DNA of 41,354 nucleotides from a virus. The DNA is taken from positions 1 to 41,354 of the IMG/VR virus record IMGVR_UViG_3300030106_002199; one strand, written 5' to 3'. The translations under genes were made by a program, and so were the position numbers. Below are positions 1 to 7,601 of the stretch, in pieces (position 1 is the stretch's first letter; each line of letters begins with the position of its first letter). Under the pieces are notes generated by a model. It worked only from the letters and a program-made list of their open reading frames with translations. It did no database searches and had not been told where the DNA came from.

Positions 1-247
1 AATACACAAAGATGTTGTTACCAGAGTTATTTGATGGTGCAGCGGTAAATGTAAGTGTAGTTCCGTTGCTCACTGCATATGCTACAGATGGTTCTTGTAT
101 AACACCATCTACGGATACAAGTATGTCTTCATCAGATCCCACTGCGTGTTCTAGCGTAAATGCAGTGTTAGATCCATCACCAGAAAACTGTGTGGCTGCT
201 TTACTAGCTACAAATCTATTTCCTGCTGTATTACCTAAATAGGGCAT
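1..247 (-). CDS. Tail-fibre-like virion protein, 3' end cut by window edge
   Basis: The first 82 residues are readable from an ATG at 247; no stop occurs before the left edge, so the C-terminus lies outside. The sequence is Ser/Thr/Gly/Asn-rich with FSGDGSNTAFTLEHAV and DILVSVDGVIQEPSVAYAV. This beta-rich pattern is common at the start of marine phage tail fibre and appendage proteins (knowledge of the family, from memory). Its start overlaps the stop of the preceding gene (TAATG), so it is translationally coupled to the fibre cluster. Likely an external virion protein; exact role unknown. Confidence 0.75.
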   Translation of the reverse strand, partial: MPYLGNTAGNRFVASKAATQFSGDGSNTAFTLEHAVGSDEDILVSVDGVIQEPSVAYAVSNGTTLTFTAAPSNNSGNNIFVY

Positions 248-603
248 TATGTGATCTCCATATAACTCATGGTCACTGATAGCTTATCTGCAACAGAACA
301 ATCTATCTTTACTATATCTCCTACATTTAAAACTATCTTGTTACCAGCCATAATTTCTACTGATGATCCAACTGGCACTGGTATGTCCTTAACAATATGT
401 GCTGTAGTATTTTGTGTCTGTGATGTTTGTGTAGTTGTACTTACGAGTTGCACTGTTCCAGTAACTTGTGCTGTATGCACATTAGCCAGTGTTAATCCTA
501 ATACAATAATTGTACTTCCAGACTGAACTGTATAAAGAGTTTCTGGCGATCCAGCACTGGCTGGAGCAACATCTCTTGTAATTACTTTGAATGTATTTGC
601 CAT
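247..603 (-). CDS. Small virion-associated protein, fibre cluster
   Basis: 118 residues with no signal peptide or membrane segment. The sequence is rich in Val/Thr and alternates hydrophobic and polar residues (for example GSTIIVLGLTLANVH), as in a beta-sandwich. The sequence itself does not identify a family. It sits between two fibre-like genes, 4 nt after the 397-residue protein and overlapping the next start by one base. A tail appendage or capsid-decoration role is inferred from this context only. Confidence 0.7.
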   Translation of the reverse strand: MANTFKVITRDVAPASAGSPETLYTVQSGSTIIVLGLTLANVHTAQVTGTVQLVSTTTQTSQTQNTTAHIVKDIPVPVGSSVEIMAGNKIVLNVGDIVKIDCSVADKLSVTMSYMEIT

Positions 604-607
604 GTCA

Positions 608-1801
608 TTATCCTAACGCTATTGCTAAAGCTGTAGCCTCATCTGCTGCTGCCGAAGCAGTTGTTGCACCTATATCAGATAATACTTCAGAAGCACTTCT
701 GCCTTCTATACTCGTACCATCAACTCTTAAAAAATCATTATCTGCAATACCACTTGTTGCAACTAATACATTACCATTAGATATACCAGTTGATAAAGTA
801 GCTGTTGTAGTTACTGGTGTTCCATTTAATGTAATAGCATCTGCCTCTAATGTACCATCAAAGTCACCATCTACTGCATCTATATTACCTTTGAATATTG
901 TAGCTGTAATTGTGCCAGTGCTTGGATTGTAAGTTAAATTACCATCCATCTCTAAGCCTACGTTACCAGTGCTAGATGTAGCATCTTCAACAAATGTAAT
1001 TAAGTTTTCTTCGTTTGTACTTTCATTATCTGTTACCAGTACATGAGATGAGTTTGTTGCATTAGTTGCATTTGTAACTGTTACACCTGCAATAACTGTA
1101 TTTAGTGCAGTGCCGTTTACTGTAATTGCGTCAGCTTCTAATGTGCCATCTACATCTACATCACCAGATATGTCTAAGTCTGCCATTGTTGCAGTGCCAG
1201 TTATGGTTGGTGCAGTTAAAGTTTTATTTGTCAATGTTTGTGTAATATCTACAGCAACTAAATCTTGTGTGTCACTGCTACCACTACTTGGAAGTCGTAA
1301 AGTATTACTTGCACTTACTGAATGTGGCTGTGGTTGCAATGTTTGAAAGTGGGCATTTGAGACCTCACAATACATTTTTAAAGATGCTGGTGATCCACTA
1401 TTAGATTTAAAATCAATAACACCACCTAAAACTGTTAAATCATCACCAACAGATAAATCTGCACCTAATGTAGCGTTACCACTAGCATCTAAAAACACTG
1501 ACTTAGAAGCTGGTATTGTACAAAATATTGTCTTTGTACCAGAACTAAAATTAACTGCATTATCACTATTAGAGCTACTTATAGGTGTTCTAGCTAAAGT
1601 GCTAGAATCACTATTTAATGTGCCTAAACCGACTTCAAATTCAGAAGTTCCAGGCAAAACTATAGCATAATATGTTGTGTTGCTATTACCTATGCCTGCA
1701 GCAAATGTTTCAAAACCAGTGACTGCACCACCTAATGTAAGTGTCCCTGTGCCAGTTGTGGTGGTTGTTTCTTTTACTCTGTCGTTTAATACTAAAGCCA
1801 T
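608..1801 (-). CDS. Phage tail fibre-like protein with internal repeats
   Basis: 397 residues. The N-terminus (MALVLNDRVKETTTTTGTGT, then a GAVTGFETFAAGIG-type stretch and TYYAIV) matches the start of many marine phage fibre proteins. The middle contains a repeated element, DGTLEADAITVNGT near residue 220 and DGTLEADAITLNGT near residue 320, typical of a trimeric beta-fibre shaft. The C-terminus ends in an Ala-rich helix. It presumably projects from the tail and contacts the host surface. The adjacent fibre-like genes suggest a multi-protein appendage. No chaperone or endosialidase-type motif was recognised. Confidence 0.75.
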   Translation of the reverse strand: MALVLNDRVKETTTTTGTGTLTLGGAVTGFETFAAGIGNSNTTYYAIVLPGTSEFEVGLGTLNSDSSTLARTPISSSNSDNAVNFSSGTKTIFCTIPASKSVFLDASGNATLGADLSVGDDLTVLGGVIDFKSNSGSPASLKMYCEVSNAHFQTLQPQPHSVSASNTLRLPSSGSSDTQDLVAVDITQTLTNKTLTAPTITGTATMADLDISGDVDVDGTLEADAITVNGTALNTVIAGVTVTNATNATNSSHVLVTDNESTNEENLITFVEDATSSTGNVGLEMDGNLTYNPSTGTITATIFKGNIDAVDGDFDGTLEADAITLNGTPVTTTATLSTGISNGNVLVATSGIADNDFLRVDGTSIEGRSASEVLSDIGATTASAAADEATALAIALG

Positions 1802-2232
1802 TACTTCAATTCTATTGTTAAGTTACCAGCGTTTATTCTAAATATATCACCACTTGCTATTGCCTTACTCGCATCTAATGCACCAACAAATAATATGTTT
1901 CCACCACTAGATGCGTCTGCAATAAATACATGTGTAATTGTATTATTAGTTCCACCAGAAGCTGGAAACTCTATATTAGATGCATTTATTGCTGTTTGTG
2001 TATCTGTAGAGTCTGCACCTATAGTTGTCCAACTAGAAGCACCTACTTGTTGTCTTGCGTAATTTGTAAAAGTTGCTTCAGTTACAGATCCAGTTTCTGC
2101 TGCACTTACTGCTGTTGCAAGTCCTACATAAATACTGTCTCCAGGCGATGAAAAGCTAAGAGAGTTATTTTTAAAAATAAAATGTAATAATCTTCTCTCT
2201 AAGTAATTGGTTGCCGCATTTGCTGTTGCCAT
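1801..2232 (-). CDS. Virion structural protein, tail/fibre cluster
   Basis: 143 residues. The N-terminal helix (TNYLERRLLHFIFKNNSL) is followed by a beta-rich part with SIYVGLATAVSAAETGS, a pattern seen in marine phage tail-region proteins (recalled, not searched). Its stop overlaps the fibre start at 1801 (TAATG). The lack of signal peptide or TM fits an assembled virion component. A connector between tail and fibre is possible but unproven. Confidence 0.65.
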   Translation of the reverse strand: MATANAATNYLERRLLHFIFKNNSLSFSSPGDSIYVGLATAVSAAETGSVTEATFTNYARQQVGASSWTTIGADSTDTQTAINASNIEFPASGGTNNTITHVFIADASSGGNILFVGALDASKAIASGDIFRINAGNLTIELK

Positions 2233-2241
2233 TTTCTACTC

Positions 2242-2889
2242 CTATGTTCTCGGTCTCGATGGTAGACCAACTCTGTAACCATCTGTGTTCTCTCTGGCTT
2301 CTCCTAAATCTTTTGCTCTTTCTAAATACTGTGTGTATAAGCCATTATAATTTTGTATCACATCTGGCTCACCTTTCATAAAAGTATAAGCCTCTACTAG
2401 TGAACCATATAATAAAGCAAAAGGAACATTCGTACTCATCCATGTTGTTCCACCATCTGCTCCTGCTGTAATACTAGCAGGTCTATGATAATAATTTAAT
2501 TGAAAGGCATAGTTAGAATTCGGCGTTGGAGCAACAATAAAATTATCTTCATCAAACCTAGCGTAATATTTTGGAACACCTGTAGTTGTTGATGCAGGTG
2601 TATGCTCTCTAATATAGTTTACATCTTTTTGTAATAAAAAACTCTCATTACCAGAAGCTGTTATTTGAAAAGAAAAAGAAGCTAAATAATCTGCTGGCGT
2701 TGTTACAAAAGGATCTGCATTAGTAAATGCTGATGTTGCATTTTTTCTAAAAATATCTAAATCTATACTTTTAAATATTTTTTCTTCTGCTGCTTTAATA
2801 AAGCTATTTATATTGTTTACAAATACAGTTTCACTATTATCTGTATAGTCTTGTATAGCTGTTTTCAGTGTTGCAAATGTAAAGCTCAT
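2242..2889 (-). CDS. Head-tail adaptor/neck-like protein (SU10-adaptor type, tentative)
   Basis: 215 residues. It starts MSFTFATLKTAIQDYTDN with long N-terminal helices (NSFIKAAEEKIFK), then a middle beta part, and a C-terminal helix-rich part (YGSLVEAYTFMKGE). This layout resembles adaptor proteins that sit under the portal in podovirus-like phages such as SU10 (recall of the family). Two similarly organised proteins occur nearby (this one and 3393-4064), and one is probably the adaptor. ATG is adjacent to the stop of the 167-residue gene upstream. Confidence 0.6.
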   Translation of the reverse strand: MSFTFATLKTAIQDYTDNSETVFVNNINSFIKAAEEKIFKSIDLDIFRKNATSAFTNADPFVTTPADYLASFSFQITASGNESFLLQKDVNYIREHTPASTTTGVPKYYARFDEDNFIVAPTPNSNYAFQLNYYHRPASITAGADGGTTWMSTNVPFALLYGSLVEAYTFMKGEPDVIQNYNGLYTQYLERAKDLGEARENTDGYRVGLPSRPRT

Positions 2890-3393
2890 TTATACTTCCA
2901 GTGTAACTGCTCCTGCTGTTGCATTATCTCCACCACCTCTTTGACTGCCAATAGTAGCAGTTCCACTACTAGCTGTAAATGTATAAGTATTGTCATCTAC
3001 TTTTGTAATACTATATCCTGCACTTTGTGTCAATACTGTAGCTAAAAACCCATCGAATCCTAGTGCTTTTCTAAAACGAACTGTATCACTTGTAGCTCTT
3101 CCATGATTAGGTTCTATTACAGTTATAACTGCTGAACCACTTGATCCAGAAGTAAATGGATTTATCCCTAATAAATTTTCTACACTACCGTCACTTCGTG
3201 TATCAGGTCTTGCATCTCTTAGAGCTTGTGCGTCAATAACTGTTCTATGAGGATCTAATTGTTCATGTTTTGCCTCATATTCAGAAATATGAACGATAGA
3301 TCCATTCCATTCTTTTATTCTTTCTTTATATGGAAACCTCATACCACTTCTATCTGATATAAAAAAGGCATGTTTTCCACTTGAATAAGCCAT
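2890..3393 (-). CDS. Conserved marine-phage tail/neck structural protein
   Basis: 167 residues. N-terminal half contains RSGMRFPYKERIKEWNG and VHISEYEAKHEQLDPH, which I recognise from uncultured marine phages as a conserved structural protein between two adaptor-like genes. The C-terminal half is Gly/Ser/Thr-rich and probably beta-structured. It starts one base into the previous stop (3393) and ends right before the next start, so the three neck genes form one coupled block. The exact place in the particle cannot be read from the sequence. Confidence 0.65.
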   Translation of the reverse strand: MAYSSGKHAFFISDRSGMRFPYKERIKEWNGSIVHISEYEAKHEQLDPHRTVIDAQALRDARPDTRSDGSVENLLGINPFTSGSSGSAVITVIEPNHGRATSDTVRFRKALGFDGFLATVLTQSAGYSITKVDDNTYTFTASSGTATIGSQRGGGDNATAGAVTLEV

Positions 3394-4064
3394 TAAATAT
3401 ACCTCTCATAAGGTAATAATTTTAAACTTGTTCTATCTCTATCTTCAGTTGCTGCTCTATCAAATTCTTCATCGTATATCGCTTTTAATATTTGTATTCT
3501 ATCTGGAGCTTTTTTTATAGCTAAATAATAAGCTAATCCTGCAGCAAGGCAAGGATAGAATCTAAAAGGAACATCCACTGTATTACTAGCAGAATCAGCA
3601 TCTTCTATTCTAGTTAACCTGTCAACTACTAAAGTGTATGTTGCATTAGGAGTAGGAAAAACACGAAATTTAGGTGTTATTTGTCTATCAACATAATATT
3701 GTGTAGGCTTTCCTTGAGATAGTTTACTCGATAAATTTAAATATGTATCACGACCAATTCTATTTACCGTTACATCTAATTGATTAGAAGATCCTGCGTT
3801 TTCTCTAATAACTGCAGATAATATATCTATCGTATCTGCATCAAGTGTGTATTCAGTAGTACCTTGAGATAGTGTGATAGAAGTTTGAGTAATAGTCCAA
3901 CGATTTAATCCTCTATTCGCCCAATCTGCAAACATAAGATTTAGAGATCGTTTCGCTGTTCTAAGATCATATCCTGTTCGTATTTCTAAGCCACAACGCT
4001 CAAAAGCCTCTTCGATATAATCGTCTACAGCAAGTTCGAAATTTGTTGAACCAGAGGTAGCCAT
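3393..4064 (-). CDS. Head-tail adaptor protein (probable)
   Basis: 223 residues. N-terminal helices include DDYIEEAFERCGLEIRTG and LRTAKRSLNLMFADWANRG, followed by a beta-rich centre (TQTSITLSQGTTEYTLD; KFRVFPTPNATYTLVVDRL) and C-terminal helices (PCLAAGLAYYLAIKKAPDRI). This alpha-beta-alpha arrangement with the Leu/Trp-rich N-terminus is characteristic of podovirus-like head-to-tail adaptors. Neighbouring neck genes support it. It would dock on the portal at 10635-12992. Confidence 0.65.
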   Translation of the reverse strand: MATSGSTNFELAVDDYIEEAFERCGLEIRTGYDLRTAKRSLNLMFADWANRGLNRWTITQTSITLSQGTTEYTLDADTIDILSAVIRENAGSSNQLDVTVNRIGRDTYLNLSSKLSQGKPTQYYVDRQITPKFRVFPTPNATYTLVVDRLTRIEDADSASNTVDVPFRFYPCLAAGLAYYLAIKKAPDRIQILKAIYDEEFDRAATEDRDRTSLKLLPYERYI

Positions 4065-4498
4065 TACTTATCTTCCTTATATTCCATATAACCACCCATC
4101 ATACGCTTTTCTATTTCTTCATCCATAAAACCACCTTTTGCCATTTCTGTAACATCCATTAGTTTTCCAGGATTTAAAGGTGTTATTAAAGCTGGATCTG
4201 GAACCATTCTTCTTGGAGGACCACTCGGATTACCACCAGATAAACCTCCTCTCATCATACCTTTTACACCTTGTTCTTTTTTTACTCTATTGATGGCACC
4301 CATAAGTCCACCACCTTTTTTACCTTTAACAACATCTTTGTTTGACTTTCGACCTGACGGATCTTTTAATTTAAAAAGAGTATCTTTAGCTGCATCTATA
4401 TCTTTTTGAGTTAATTTTCCTGTCTCTCTTAGCTTTGCTATTTTAAGAGCATCAGATTGTATATCTGTTCTATTAGCCTGTGGGTTATTCTTGTTCAT
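4064..4498 (-). CDS. Gly/Met/Lys-rich hypothetical phage protein
   Basis: 144 residues, unrecognised. The N-terminal third is helical and charged; the middle is Gly-Lys-rich (VKGKKGGGLMGAINRVKKEQ); the tail carries KGGFMDEEIEKRMMGGYMEY. Such low-complexity Gly/Met proteins are common beside virion genes of marine phages. It overlaps the basic protein upstream by 4 bases and the adaptor start by one, so it is co-translated with structural genes. Function unknown; a minor or internal virion component is a guess. Confidence 0.6.
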   Translation of the reverse strand: MNKNNPQANRTDIQSDALKIAKLRETGKLTQKDIDAAKDTLFKLKDPSGRKSNKDVVKGKKGGGLMGAINRVKKEQGVKGMMRGGLSGGNPSGPPRRMVPDPALITPLNPGKLMDVTEMAKGGFMDEEIEKRMMGGYMEYKEDK

Positions 4499-4782
4499 GC
4501 TTTTCTCCTTTTTCTTCTTAATGGTTTTACGTTTCTTGGTTTACCCTTACTTGGTTGTCCTAATGCTACCTTTTGTCTTATCCTACTTCTTTTTTCTGCC
4601 GATGTCATCTCTTTTGTTGTTTTTGGTGTTTTAGAAGAAATACGCTTACTTGGTCTACAATAAGGAGTTCCTCGTTTTTCTCCTTTTTTCCTACCACATT
4701 TTTTACCAGTTCTAACATCTTTCCAGTCCTCTTTGAACCATCTTTTTAATGCTAAACCTGCTTTTGTTTTTCTTACTGCCAT
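4495..4782 (-). CDS. Small basic marine-phage protein (DUF5872-like, tentative)
   Basis: 95 residues when started at ATG 4782 (MAVRKTKAGLALKRWFKEDW); I prefer this to the longer frame because the ATG overlaps the preceding stop as TAATG. Very basic, with WFKEDWKDVRTGKKCG and PYCRPSKRISSKTPKTTKEM. I recall this Cys-containing basic domain from marine phages and place it near DUF5872, without being able to search. Part of a run of Lys/Arg-rich proteins at 4495-5725. DNA or RNA binding is plausible from charge alone. Confidence 0.65.
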   Translation of the reverse strand: MAVRKTKAGLALKRWFKEDWKDVRTGKKCGRKKGEKRGTPYCRPSKRISSKTPKTTKEMTSAEKRSRIRQKVALGQPSKGKPRNVKPLRRKRRKA

Positions 4783-5045
4783 TATGAACGCTTTGTTTGT
4801 TTTCTTCTTCCTGCTAATACGATACCACAACCTCTTGCGATATTTTTATTTTTTGCTGGTCTTTTAGCCCCCATATACATTCCTGTACTTGCTTTTCGTA
4901 CACTAGACTTTTTCTTCTTTTTACCACCTGTGCCGTAATTTGCAGCACCAACTTTTCTACATTTAGCTATTGCTCCTGAAGCATATGCTGAAGGAAAAAC
5001 TTTATATCTGGCTTTAACTTTATGATAACAAGCGTCTTTTGGCAT
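4782..5045 (-). CDS. Small basic Cys-containing marine-phage protein
   Basis: 87 residues. MPKDACYHKVKARYKVFPSA and ASGAIAKCRKVGAANYGTGG form a recognisable motif in marine phage small proteins. The C-terminus has ARGCGIVLAGRRKQTK, another motif often found alone in such phages, so this looks like a fusion of two short conserved elements joined by a poly-Lys linker. Good ribosome site (AAAGGAG) upstream of the ATG. Function unknown; the charge suggests nucleic-acid contact or packaging with DNA. Confidence 0.7.
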   Translation of the reverse strand: MPKDACYHKVKARYKVFPSAYASGAIAKCRKVGAANYGTGGKKKKKSSVRKASTGMYMGAKRPAKNKNIARGCGIVLAGRRKQTKRS

Positions 5046-5215
5046 TATCTACTCCTTTGTTTATGACATCTACATGTCCATCTTTTTCTGCCACAGTATA
5101 AACAATATTTAACTGGACTTCCTTTTATTACTTCTCCTTTTCTTAGAGGCACAATGTGCTCTTTCAGAAAATCCTCTAGGTCGTGAGCAATCGATTTTTC
5201 TCTTCCTCTTGGCAC
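5045..5215 (-). CDS. Possible overprinted Cys-rich zinc-ribbon-like ORF (GTG start)
   Basis: A 56-residue frame starting at GTG 5215 and ending in TAATG at the next gene's ATG. Its first 107 bases lie inside the basic protein at 5109-5258 in another frame; its last part fills the only gap in this cluster. The C-terminus reads KYCLYCGRKRWTCRCHKQR, a CxxC ... CxC arrangement that could bind zinc. An AAGGAAG site precedes the GTG. There is no ATG start, and it may be chance. Listed because the composition looks like protein and the end is coupled to the next start. Confidence 0.3.
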   Translation of the reverse strand: MPRGREKSIAHDLEDFLKEHIVPLRKGEVIKGSPVKYCLYCGRKRWTCRCHKQRSR

Positions 5216-5258
5216 TCCACTTCCTTTTTCCAGGGGCTTTAATCACTTGTTTTGACAT
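5109..5258 (-). CDS. Very small basic marine-phage protein
   Basis: 49 residues from ATG 5258, chosen for the AGGGG site 5 bases upstream; an ATG nine codons earlier has a weaker site. The core KRKIDCSRPRGFSERAHCAS followed by a Lys/Arg tail is a motif I recognise from marine phage and cyanophage small basic proteins. Two Cys and one His could form half a metal site. It belongs to the basic cluster between adaptors and capsid-fibre genes. Function unknown. Confidence 0.65.
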   Translation of the reverse strand: MSKQVIKAPGKRKWSAKRKRKIDCSRPRGFSERAHCASKKRRSNKRKSS

Positions 5259-5278
5259 TTGACCCCTACTCATAACCA

Positions 5279-5437
5279 TTAAATTAGTTGCTCCAATCCA
5301 CTAGCGACAATAATTAAAGACACAATCATCCATAGTCTATTATCGAGTTTATTTAATTTATTATTAATTCCATCGAATCTTGCATTGCAAACTTCTTCAT
5401 GTTTTTCTAACATTTTTAGTAGTTCTTTGCTTGTCAT
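5279..5437 (-). CDS. 52-residue membrane-anchored coiled protein
   Basis: The short frame begins ATG at 5437, just after the stop of the 95-residue basic protein. Residues 1-34 are a charged helix (MTSKELLKMLEKHEEVCNAR), and residues 35-47 (WMIVSLIIVASGL) form a single hydrophobic segment near the C-terminus. The layout recalls XhlA-type small phage lysis/membrane proteins, but similarity is only architectural. Could equally be a virion-associated membrane-contact peptide. Confidence 0.55.
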   Translation of the reverse strand: MTSKELLKMLEKHEEVCNARFDGINNKLNKLDNRLWMIVSLIIVASGLEQLI

Positions 5438-5725
5438 CTAACACTTCCACCTTCTTCTAGTCGCACAAATTCTTTTTTTAGGAGTTTTTGCACAATTAAT
5501 ATTATGCTTTTTAGCTTGTCCAGCAGACCTAGCACAAAAAGACTTTCTCCTCTTTGCTGCTTTACTTCCTGGTTTTACTTTACCTGTTACAGCAGTTTTA
5601 AGTTTACTTCCTGGATTATCTCGTCTGTAACGAGCAACACCTGCCTTTGTCATTCCAGCTCCACTTTTAGTGGAGCGGAAATATTTTTTAGTTTTAGGTG
5701 GCTGTTTTTTCTTTGCTCTTGTCAT
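5438..5725 (-). CDS. Basic Cys-containing protein (DUF6321-like)
   Basis: 95 residues, strongly basic. AGMTKAGVARYRRDNPGSKL followed by KTAVTGKVKPGSKAAKRRKS and FCARSAG is the signature I know from DUF6321 proteins of T4-like and other marine phages. The family ends with paired Cys and an RRWKC tail, also present. The role is not known. It starts on the last base of the next upstream gene (5725) and is part of the structural operon, so a virion or packaging-related task is possible. Confidence 0.75.
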   Translation of the reverse strand: MTRAKKKQPPKTKKYFRSTKSGAGMTKAGVARYRRDNPGSKLKTAVTGKVKPGSKAAKRRKSFCARSAGQAKKHNINCAKTPKKRICATRRRWKC

Positions 5726-6012
5726 TACGATAAGAAAATAGTTAACTTATTACCACTACCAGTAAAAGCATGAACAAATGCTCCGTTCTCTGCAAGTATT
5801 CCATTGTCAGGTATATTTAACGTATGTAGTCCAGTTGGAAAACTTTGTACTAGCAAGTCAGTTCCACCTGATCCATCTTTTATTGTTAAAGCACCTGCGG
5901 AATTACCAAAAACGAGAATTTGTCTTATCCTTGATCTAGAAGGACCCACAACTGCAGCATCATCTCCCTGATCATGATTAAAGGCTTTTACATCAGATCT
6001 TGTTCCAGACAT
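5725..6012 (-). CDS. Small capsid decoration/fibre-like protein
   Basis: 95 residues. The N-terminus is charged (MSGTRSDVKAFNHDQGDDAA); the rest is a beta-rich module (QILVFGNSAGALTIKDG; GLHTLNIPDNGILAENGAFV) that ends in SGNKLTIFLS. Similar modules are common in marine phage genomes next to the capsid gene. A decoration or head-fibre role is inferred from size, composition and position two genes downstream of the major capsid gene. Confidence 0.65.
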   Translation of the reverse strand: MSGTRSDVKAFNHDQGDDAAVVGPSRSRIRQILVFGNSAGALTIKDGSGGTDLLVQSFPTGLHTLNIPDNGILAENGAFVHAFTGSGNKLTIFLS

Positions 6013-6021
6013 TTAATCCTC

Positions 6022-6573
6022 CTACGCTATTTGGACGTATTCGATTATAAATGTAAAAGAACCTTGTGTTGTTGCATCTTGTGTGTTTGTAATATTACAA
6101 AATATAGTTCTTTCTGCAGATGTATATTGAACAGAAGCTGGAGCAGTCGTACCACTTTGTGTTTGTAGAACGAGGGATGTAACTGTTACGTTATGCTCTA
6201 CTACAGTTGTTCCACCATCTAATATTTCATCTGTTACTGCAGCAACAATTTGTGCACCTGAACTTGATGTTCCAACTTCATAACCAATATCGCCTGAACT
6301 TCCTAGTGTAGGGGCAGAATCACAAAATATCTTAATATCTGTAATTATAGTATTAGCTGGTTGTGTAAACTCTCCAATATTATCACTATCTCCTGCAGTA
6401 GTATTACAGGTTACACCTGAAGCAAAACCTACATGTTTGATAAATTTATTGGTTACAATTCCAGTAGATGCTGTACTTGCTACTGTAGTAATAGTACCAG
6501 TAGTTGCGTTTTTTGAAATTACTTGAAATCCGTTTTCTGATCGGACTGGACCTGAAAATGTTGTATTAGCCAT
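6022..6573 (-). CDS. Putative capsid-associated structural protein
   Basis: 183 residues, Thr/Ser/Gly-rich, without TM or signal sequence. It begins MANTTFSGPVRSENGFQVIS and continues with long beta-like alternation (TIITDIKIFCDSAPTLG; RTIFCNITNTQDATTQ). It is the first gene after the terminator that follows the major capsid gene, with a GGAGAG ribosome site. Head-fibre or decoration function is an inference. Confidence 0.65.
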   Translation of the reverse strand: MANTTFSGPVRSENGFQVISKNATTGTITTVASTASTGIVTNKFIKHVGFASGVTCNTTAGDSDNIGEFTQPANTIITDIKIFCDSAPTLGSSGDIGYEVGTSSSGAQIVAAVTDEILDGGTTVVEHNVTVTSLVLQTQSGTTAPASVQYTSAERTIFCNITNTQDATTQGSFTFIIEYVQIA

Positions 6574-6640
6574 GTTACTCTCCTTGTCTTGGCAAATGTC
6601 AGTTACACCATGTAACTGTCAAGGTTTGTTTTAGTTTATA

Positions 6641-6670
6641 TTAAAAAAGGGTGACTGACTAGTCACCCTT
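6641..6670 (-). terminator. Rho-independent terminator after the major capsid gene
   Basis: On the minus strand a perfect stem AAGGGTGACT / AGTCACCCTT with a 4-base loop is followed by six T. It lies 10 bases after the capsid stop at 6681, so it would end or attenuate the capsid transcript ahead of the fibre genes. A second small inverted repeat (CAGTTACA / TGTAACTG, 6600-6618) lies further downstream. Confidence 0.85.
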
Positions 6671-6680
6671 TAAAATATTT

Positions 6681-7592
6681 TTATGCTCCTGGAGAACCAA
6701 AAACACATCTTGGATCAGAGAACCCGAAAGAATATCTTTCTCTTGCTTTAAATCTCATATTTCCAGTGTCAAAATCACCTTCCATTTGAGTTTTAATTGG
6801 TGCTCTTTCAAAGTGTTTAAATCCGTTTGGTGCATCAGTTTTGATAAAAAACGCATCTGTATCAGTTAAGAAATGATTGATAACGTAACCTTGTGGCAAC
6901 ATTCCCATATTTCTTAAAGCATTAATATCGTTATCTGCAGTTCCAGTTCTTAACTGTGTTTGAGTAAGTCTGTCTGCAACAAACTGTAATGCTGGAGGAA
7001 CAATTAATTTCATTCCTCTTAATGCGATCTTTAATCCTCTTTCATCCACAAAACCTGTGATTGTAATAAGAGCATCTTCTAAAGATGTCTCATTTAAATC
7101 AGCAGCAACTGAAGGCTCATTATTAAATGTTCCTCCACTTGTCAATGGGTGTGATGCATCACAAAGAGCAACACCGTCACCACCAGCAAAAGCACCTGCA
7201 GTAAAAGCATTATTTAATATTGATGCAGCTTTTACTTGCTTTGTATGTGCCATTGATCTTGCTAATGCACGTGTGTATCTTGCTCCAAGACGATCATAAA
7301 GATTATCTTCGATTGCTTCTTCAGTAATTGAAAACGCTAATGCAATAGTTTCGTGTGTGTACCTTGCTGTAAAGGATTCGTTTGCAGTATCAAAATTTAC
7401 TGCTGAACCCTCAAACTTAGTAGGTGCAGTTCCGAAACCTGACAACATTACCTCTTCTTCGAATGCTCGATCAGAAGTCTCTGTGTCAAAAATTTCTGCA
7501 TGTTCATTTTCGTATCTAGCGAACTCCATACCAAATAAGGCGTTGAGTCCAGGCTCTAGCTCTTTAGCTAATTGTGCTCGTGAAATAGGCAT
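6681..7592 (-). CDS. Major capsid protein (HK97-fold type)
   Basis: 303 residues. It starts MPISRAQLAKELEPGLNALF and has the layout of phage coat proteins that assemble the icosahedral shell: an N-terminal helix, the conserved ALCDASHPLTSGG stretch (near residue 140), a GLKIALRGMKLIVPP segment, and the end RFKARERYSFGFSDPR. It lies downstream of the scaffold and a likely decoration protein and is followed by a strong terminator, as expected for the most abundant virion protein. The start is set by a GGAGAG site just upstream of ATG 7592. Confidence 0.85.
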   Translation of the reverse strand: MPISRAQLAKELEPGLNALFGMEFARYENEHAEIFDTETSDRAFEEEVMLSGFGTAPTKFEGSAVNFDTANESFTARYTHETIALAFSITEEAIEDNLYDRLGARYTRALARSMAHTKQVKAASILNNAFTAGAFAGGDGVALCDASHPLTSGGTFNNEPSVAADLNETSLEDALITITGFVDERGLKIALRGMKLIVPPALQFVADRLTQTQLRTGTADNDINALRNMGMLPQGYVINHFLTDTDAFFIKTDAPNGFKHFERAPIKTQMEGDFDTGNMRFKARERYSFGFSDPRCVFGSPGA

Positions 7593-7601
7593 TACACTCT
7601 C

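Noticed and set aside
4783-4830. Longer start (16 extra codons) for the basic protein at 4495.
   Set aside because: It only re-reads the end of the preceding gene; TAATG coupling supports ATG 4782.
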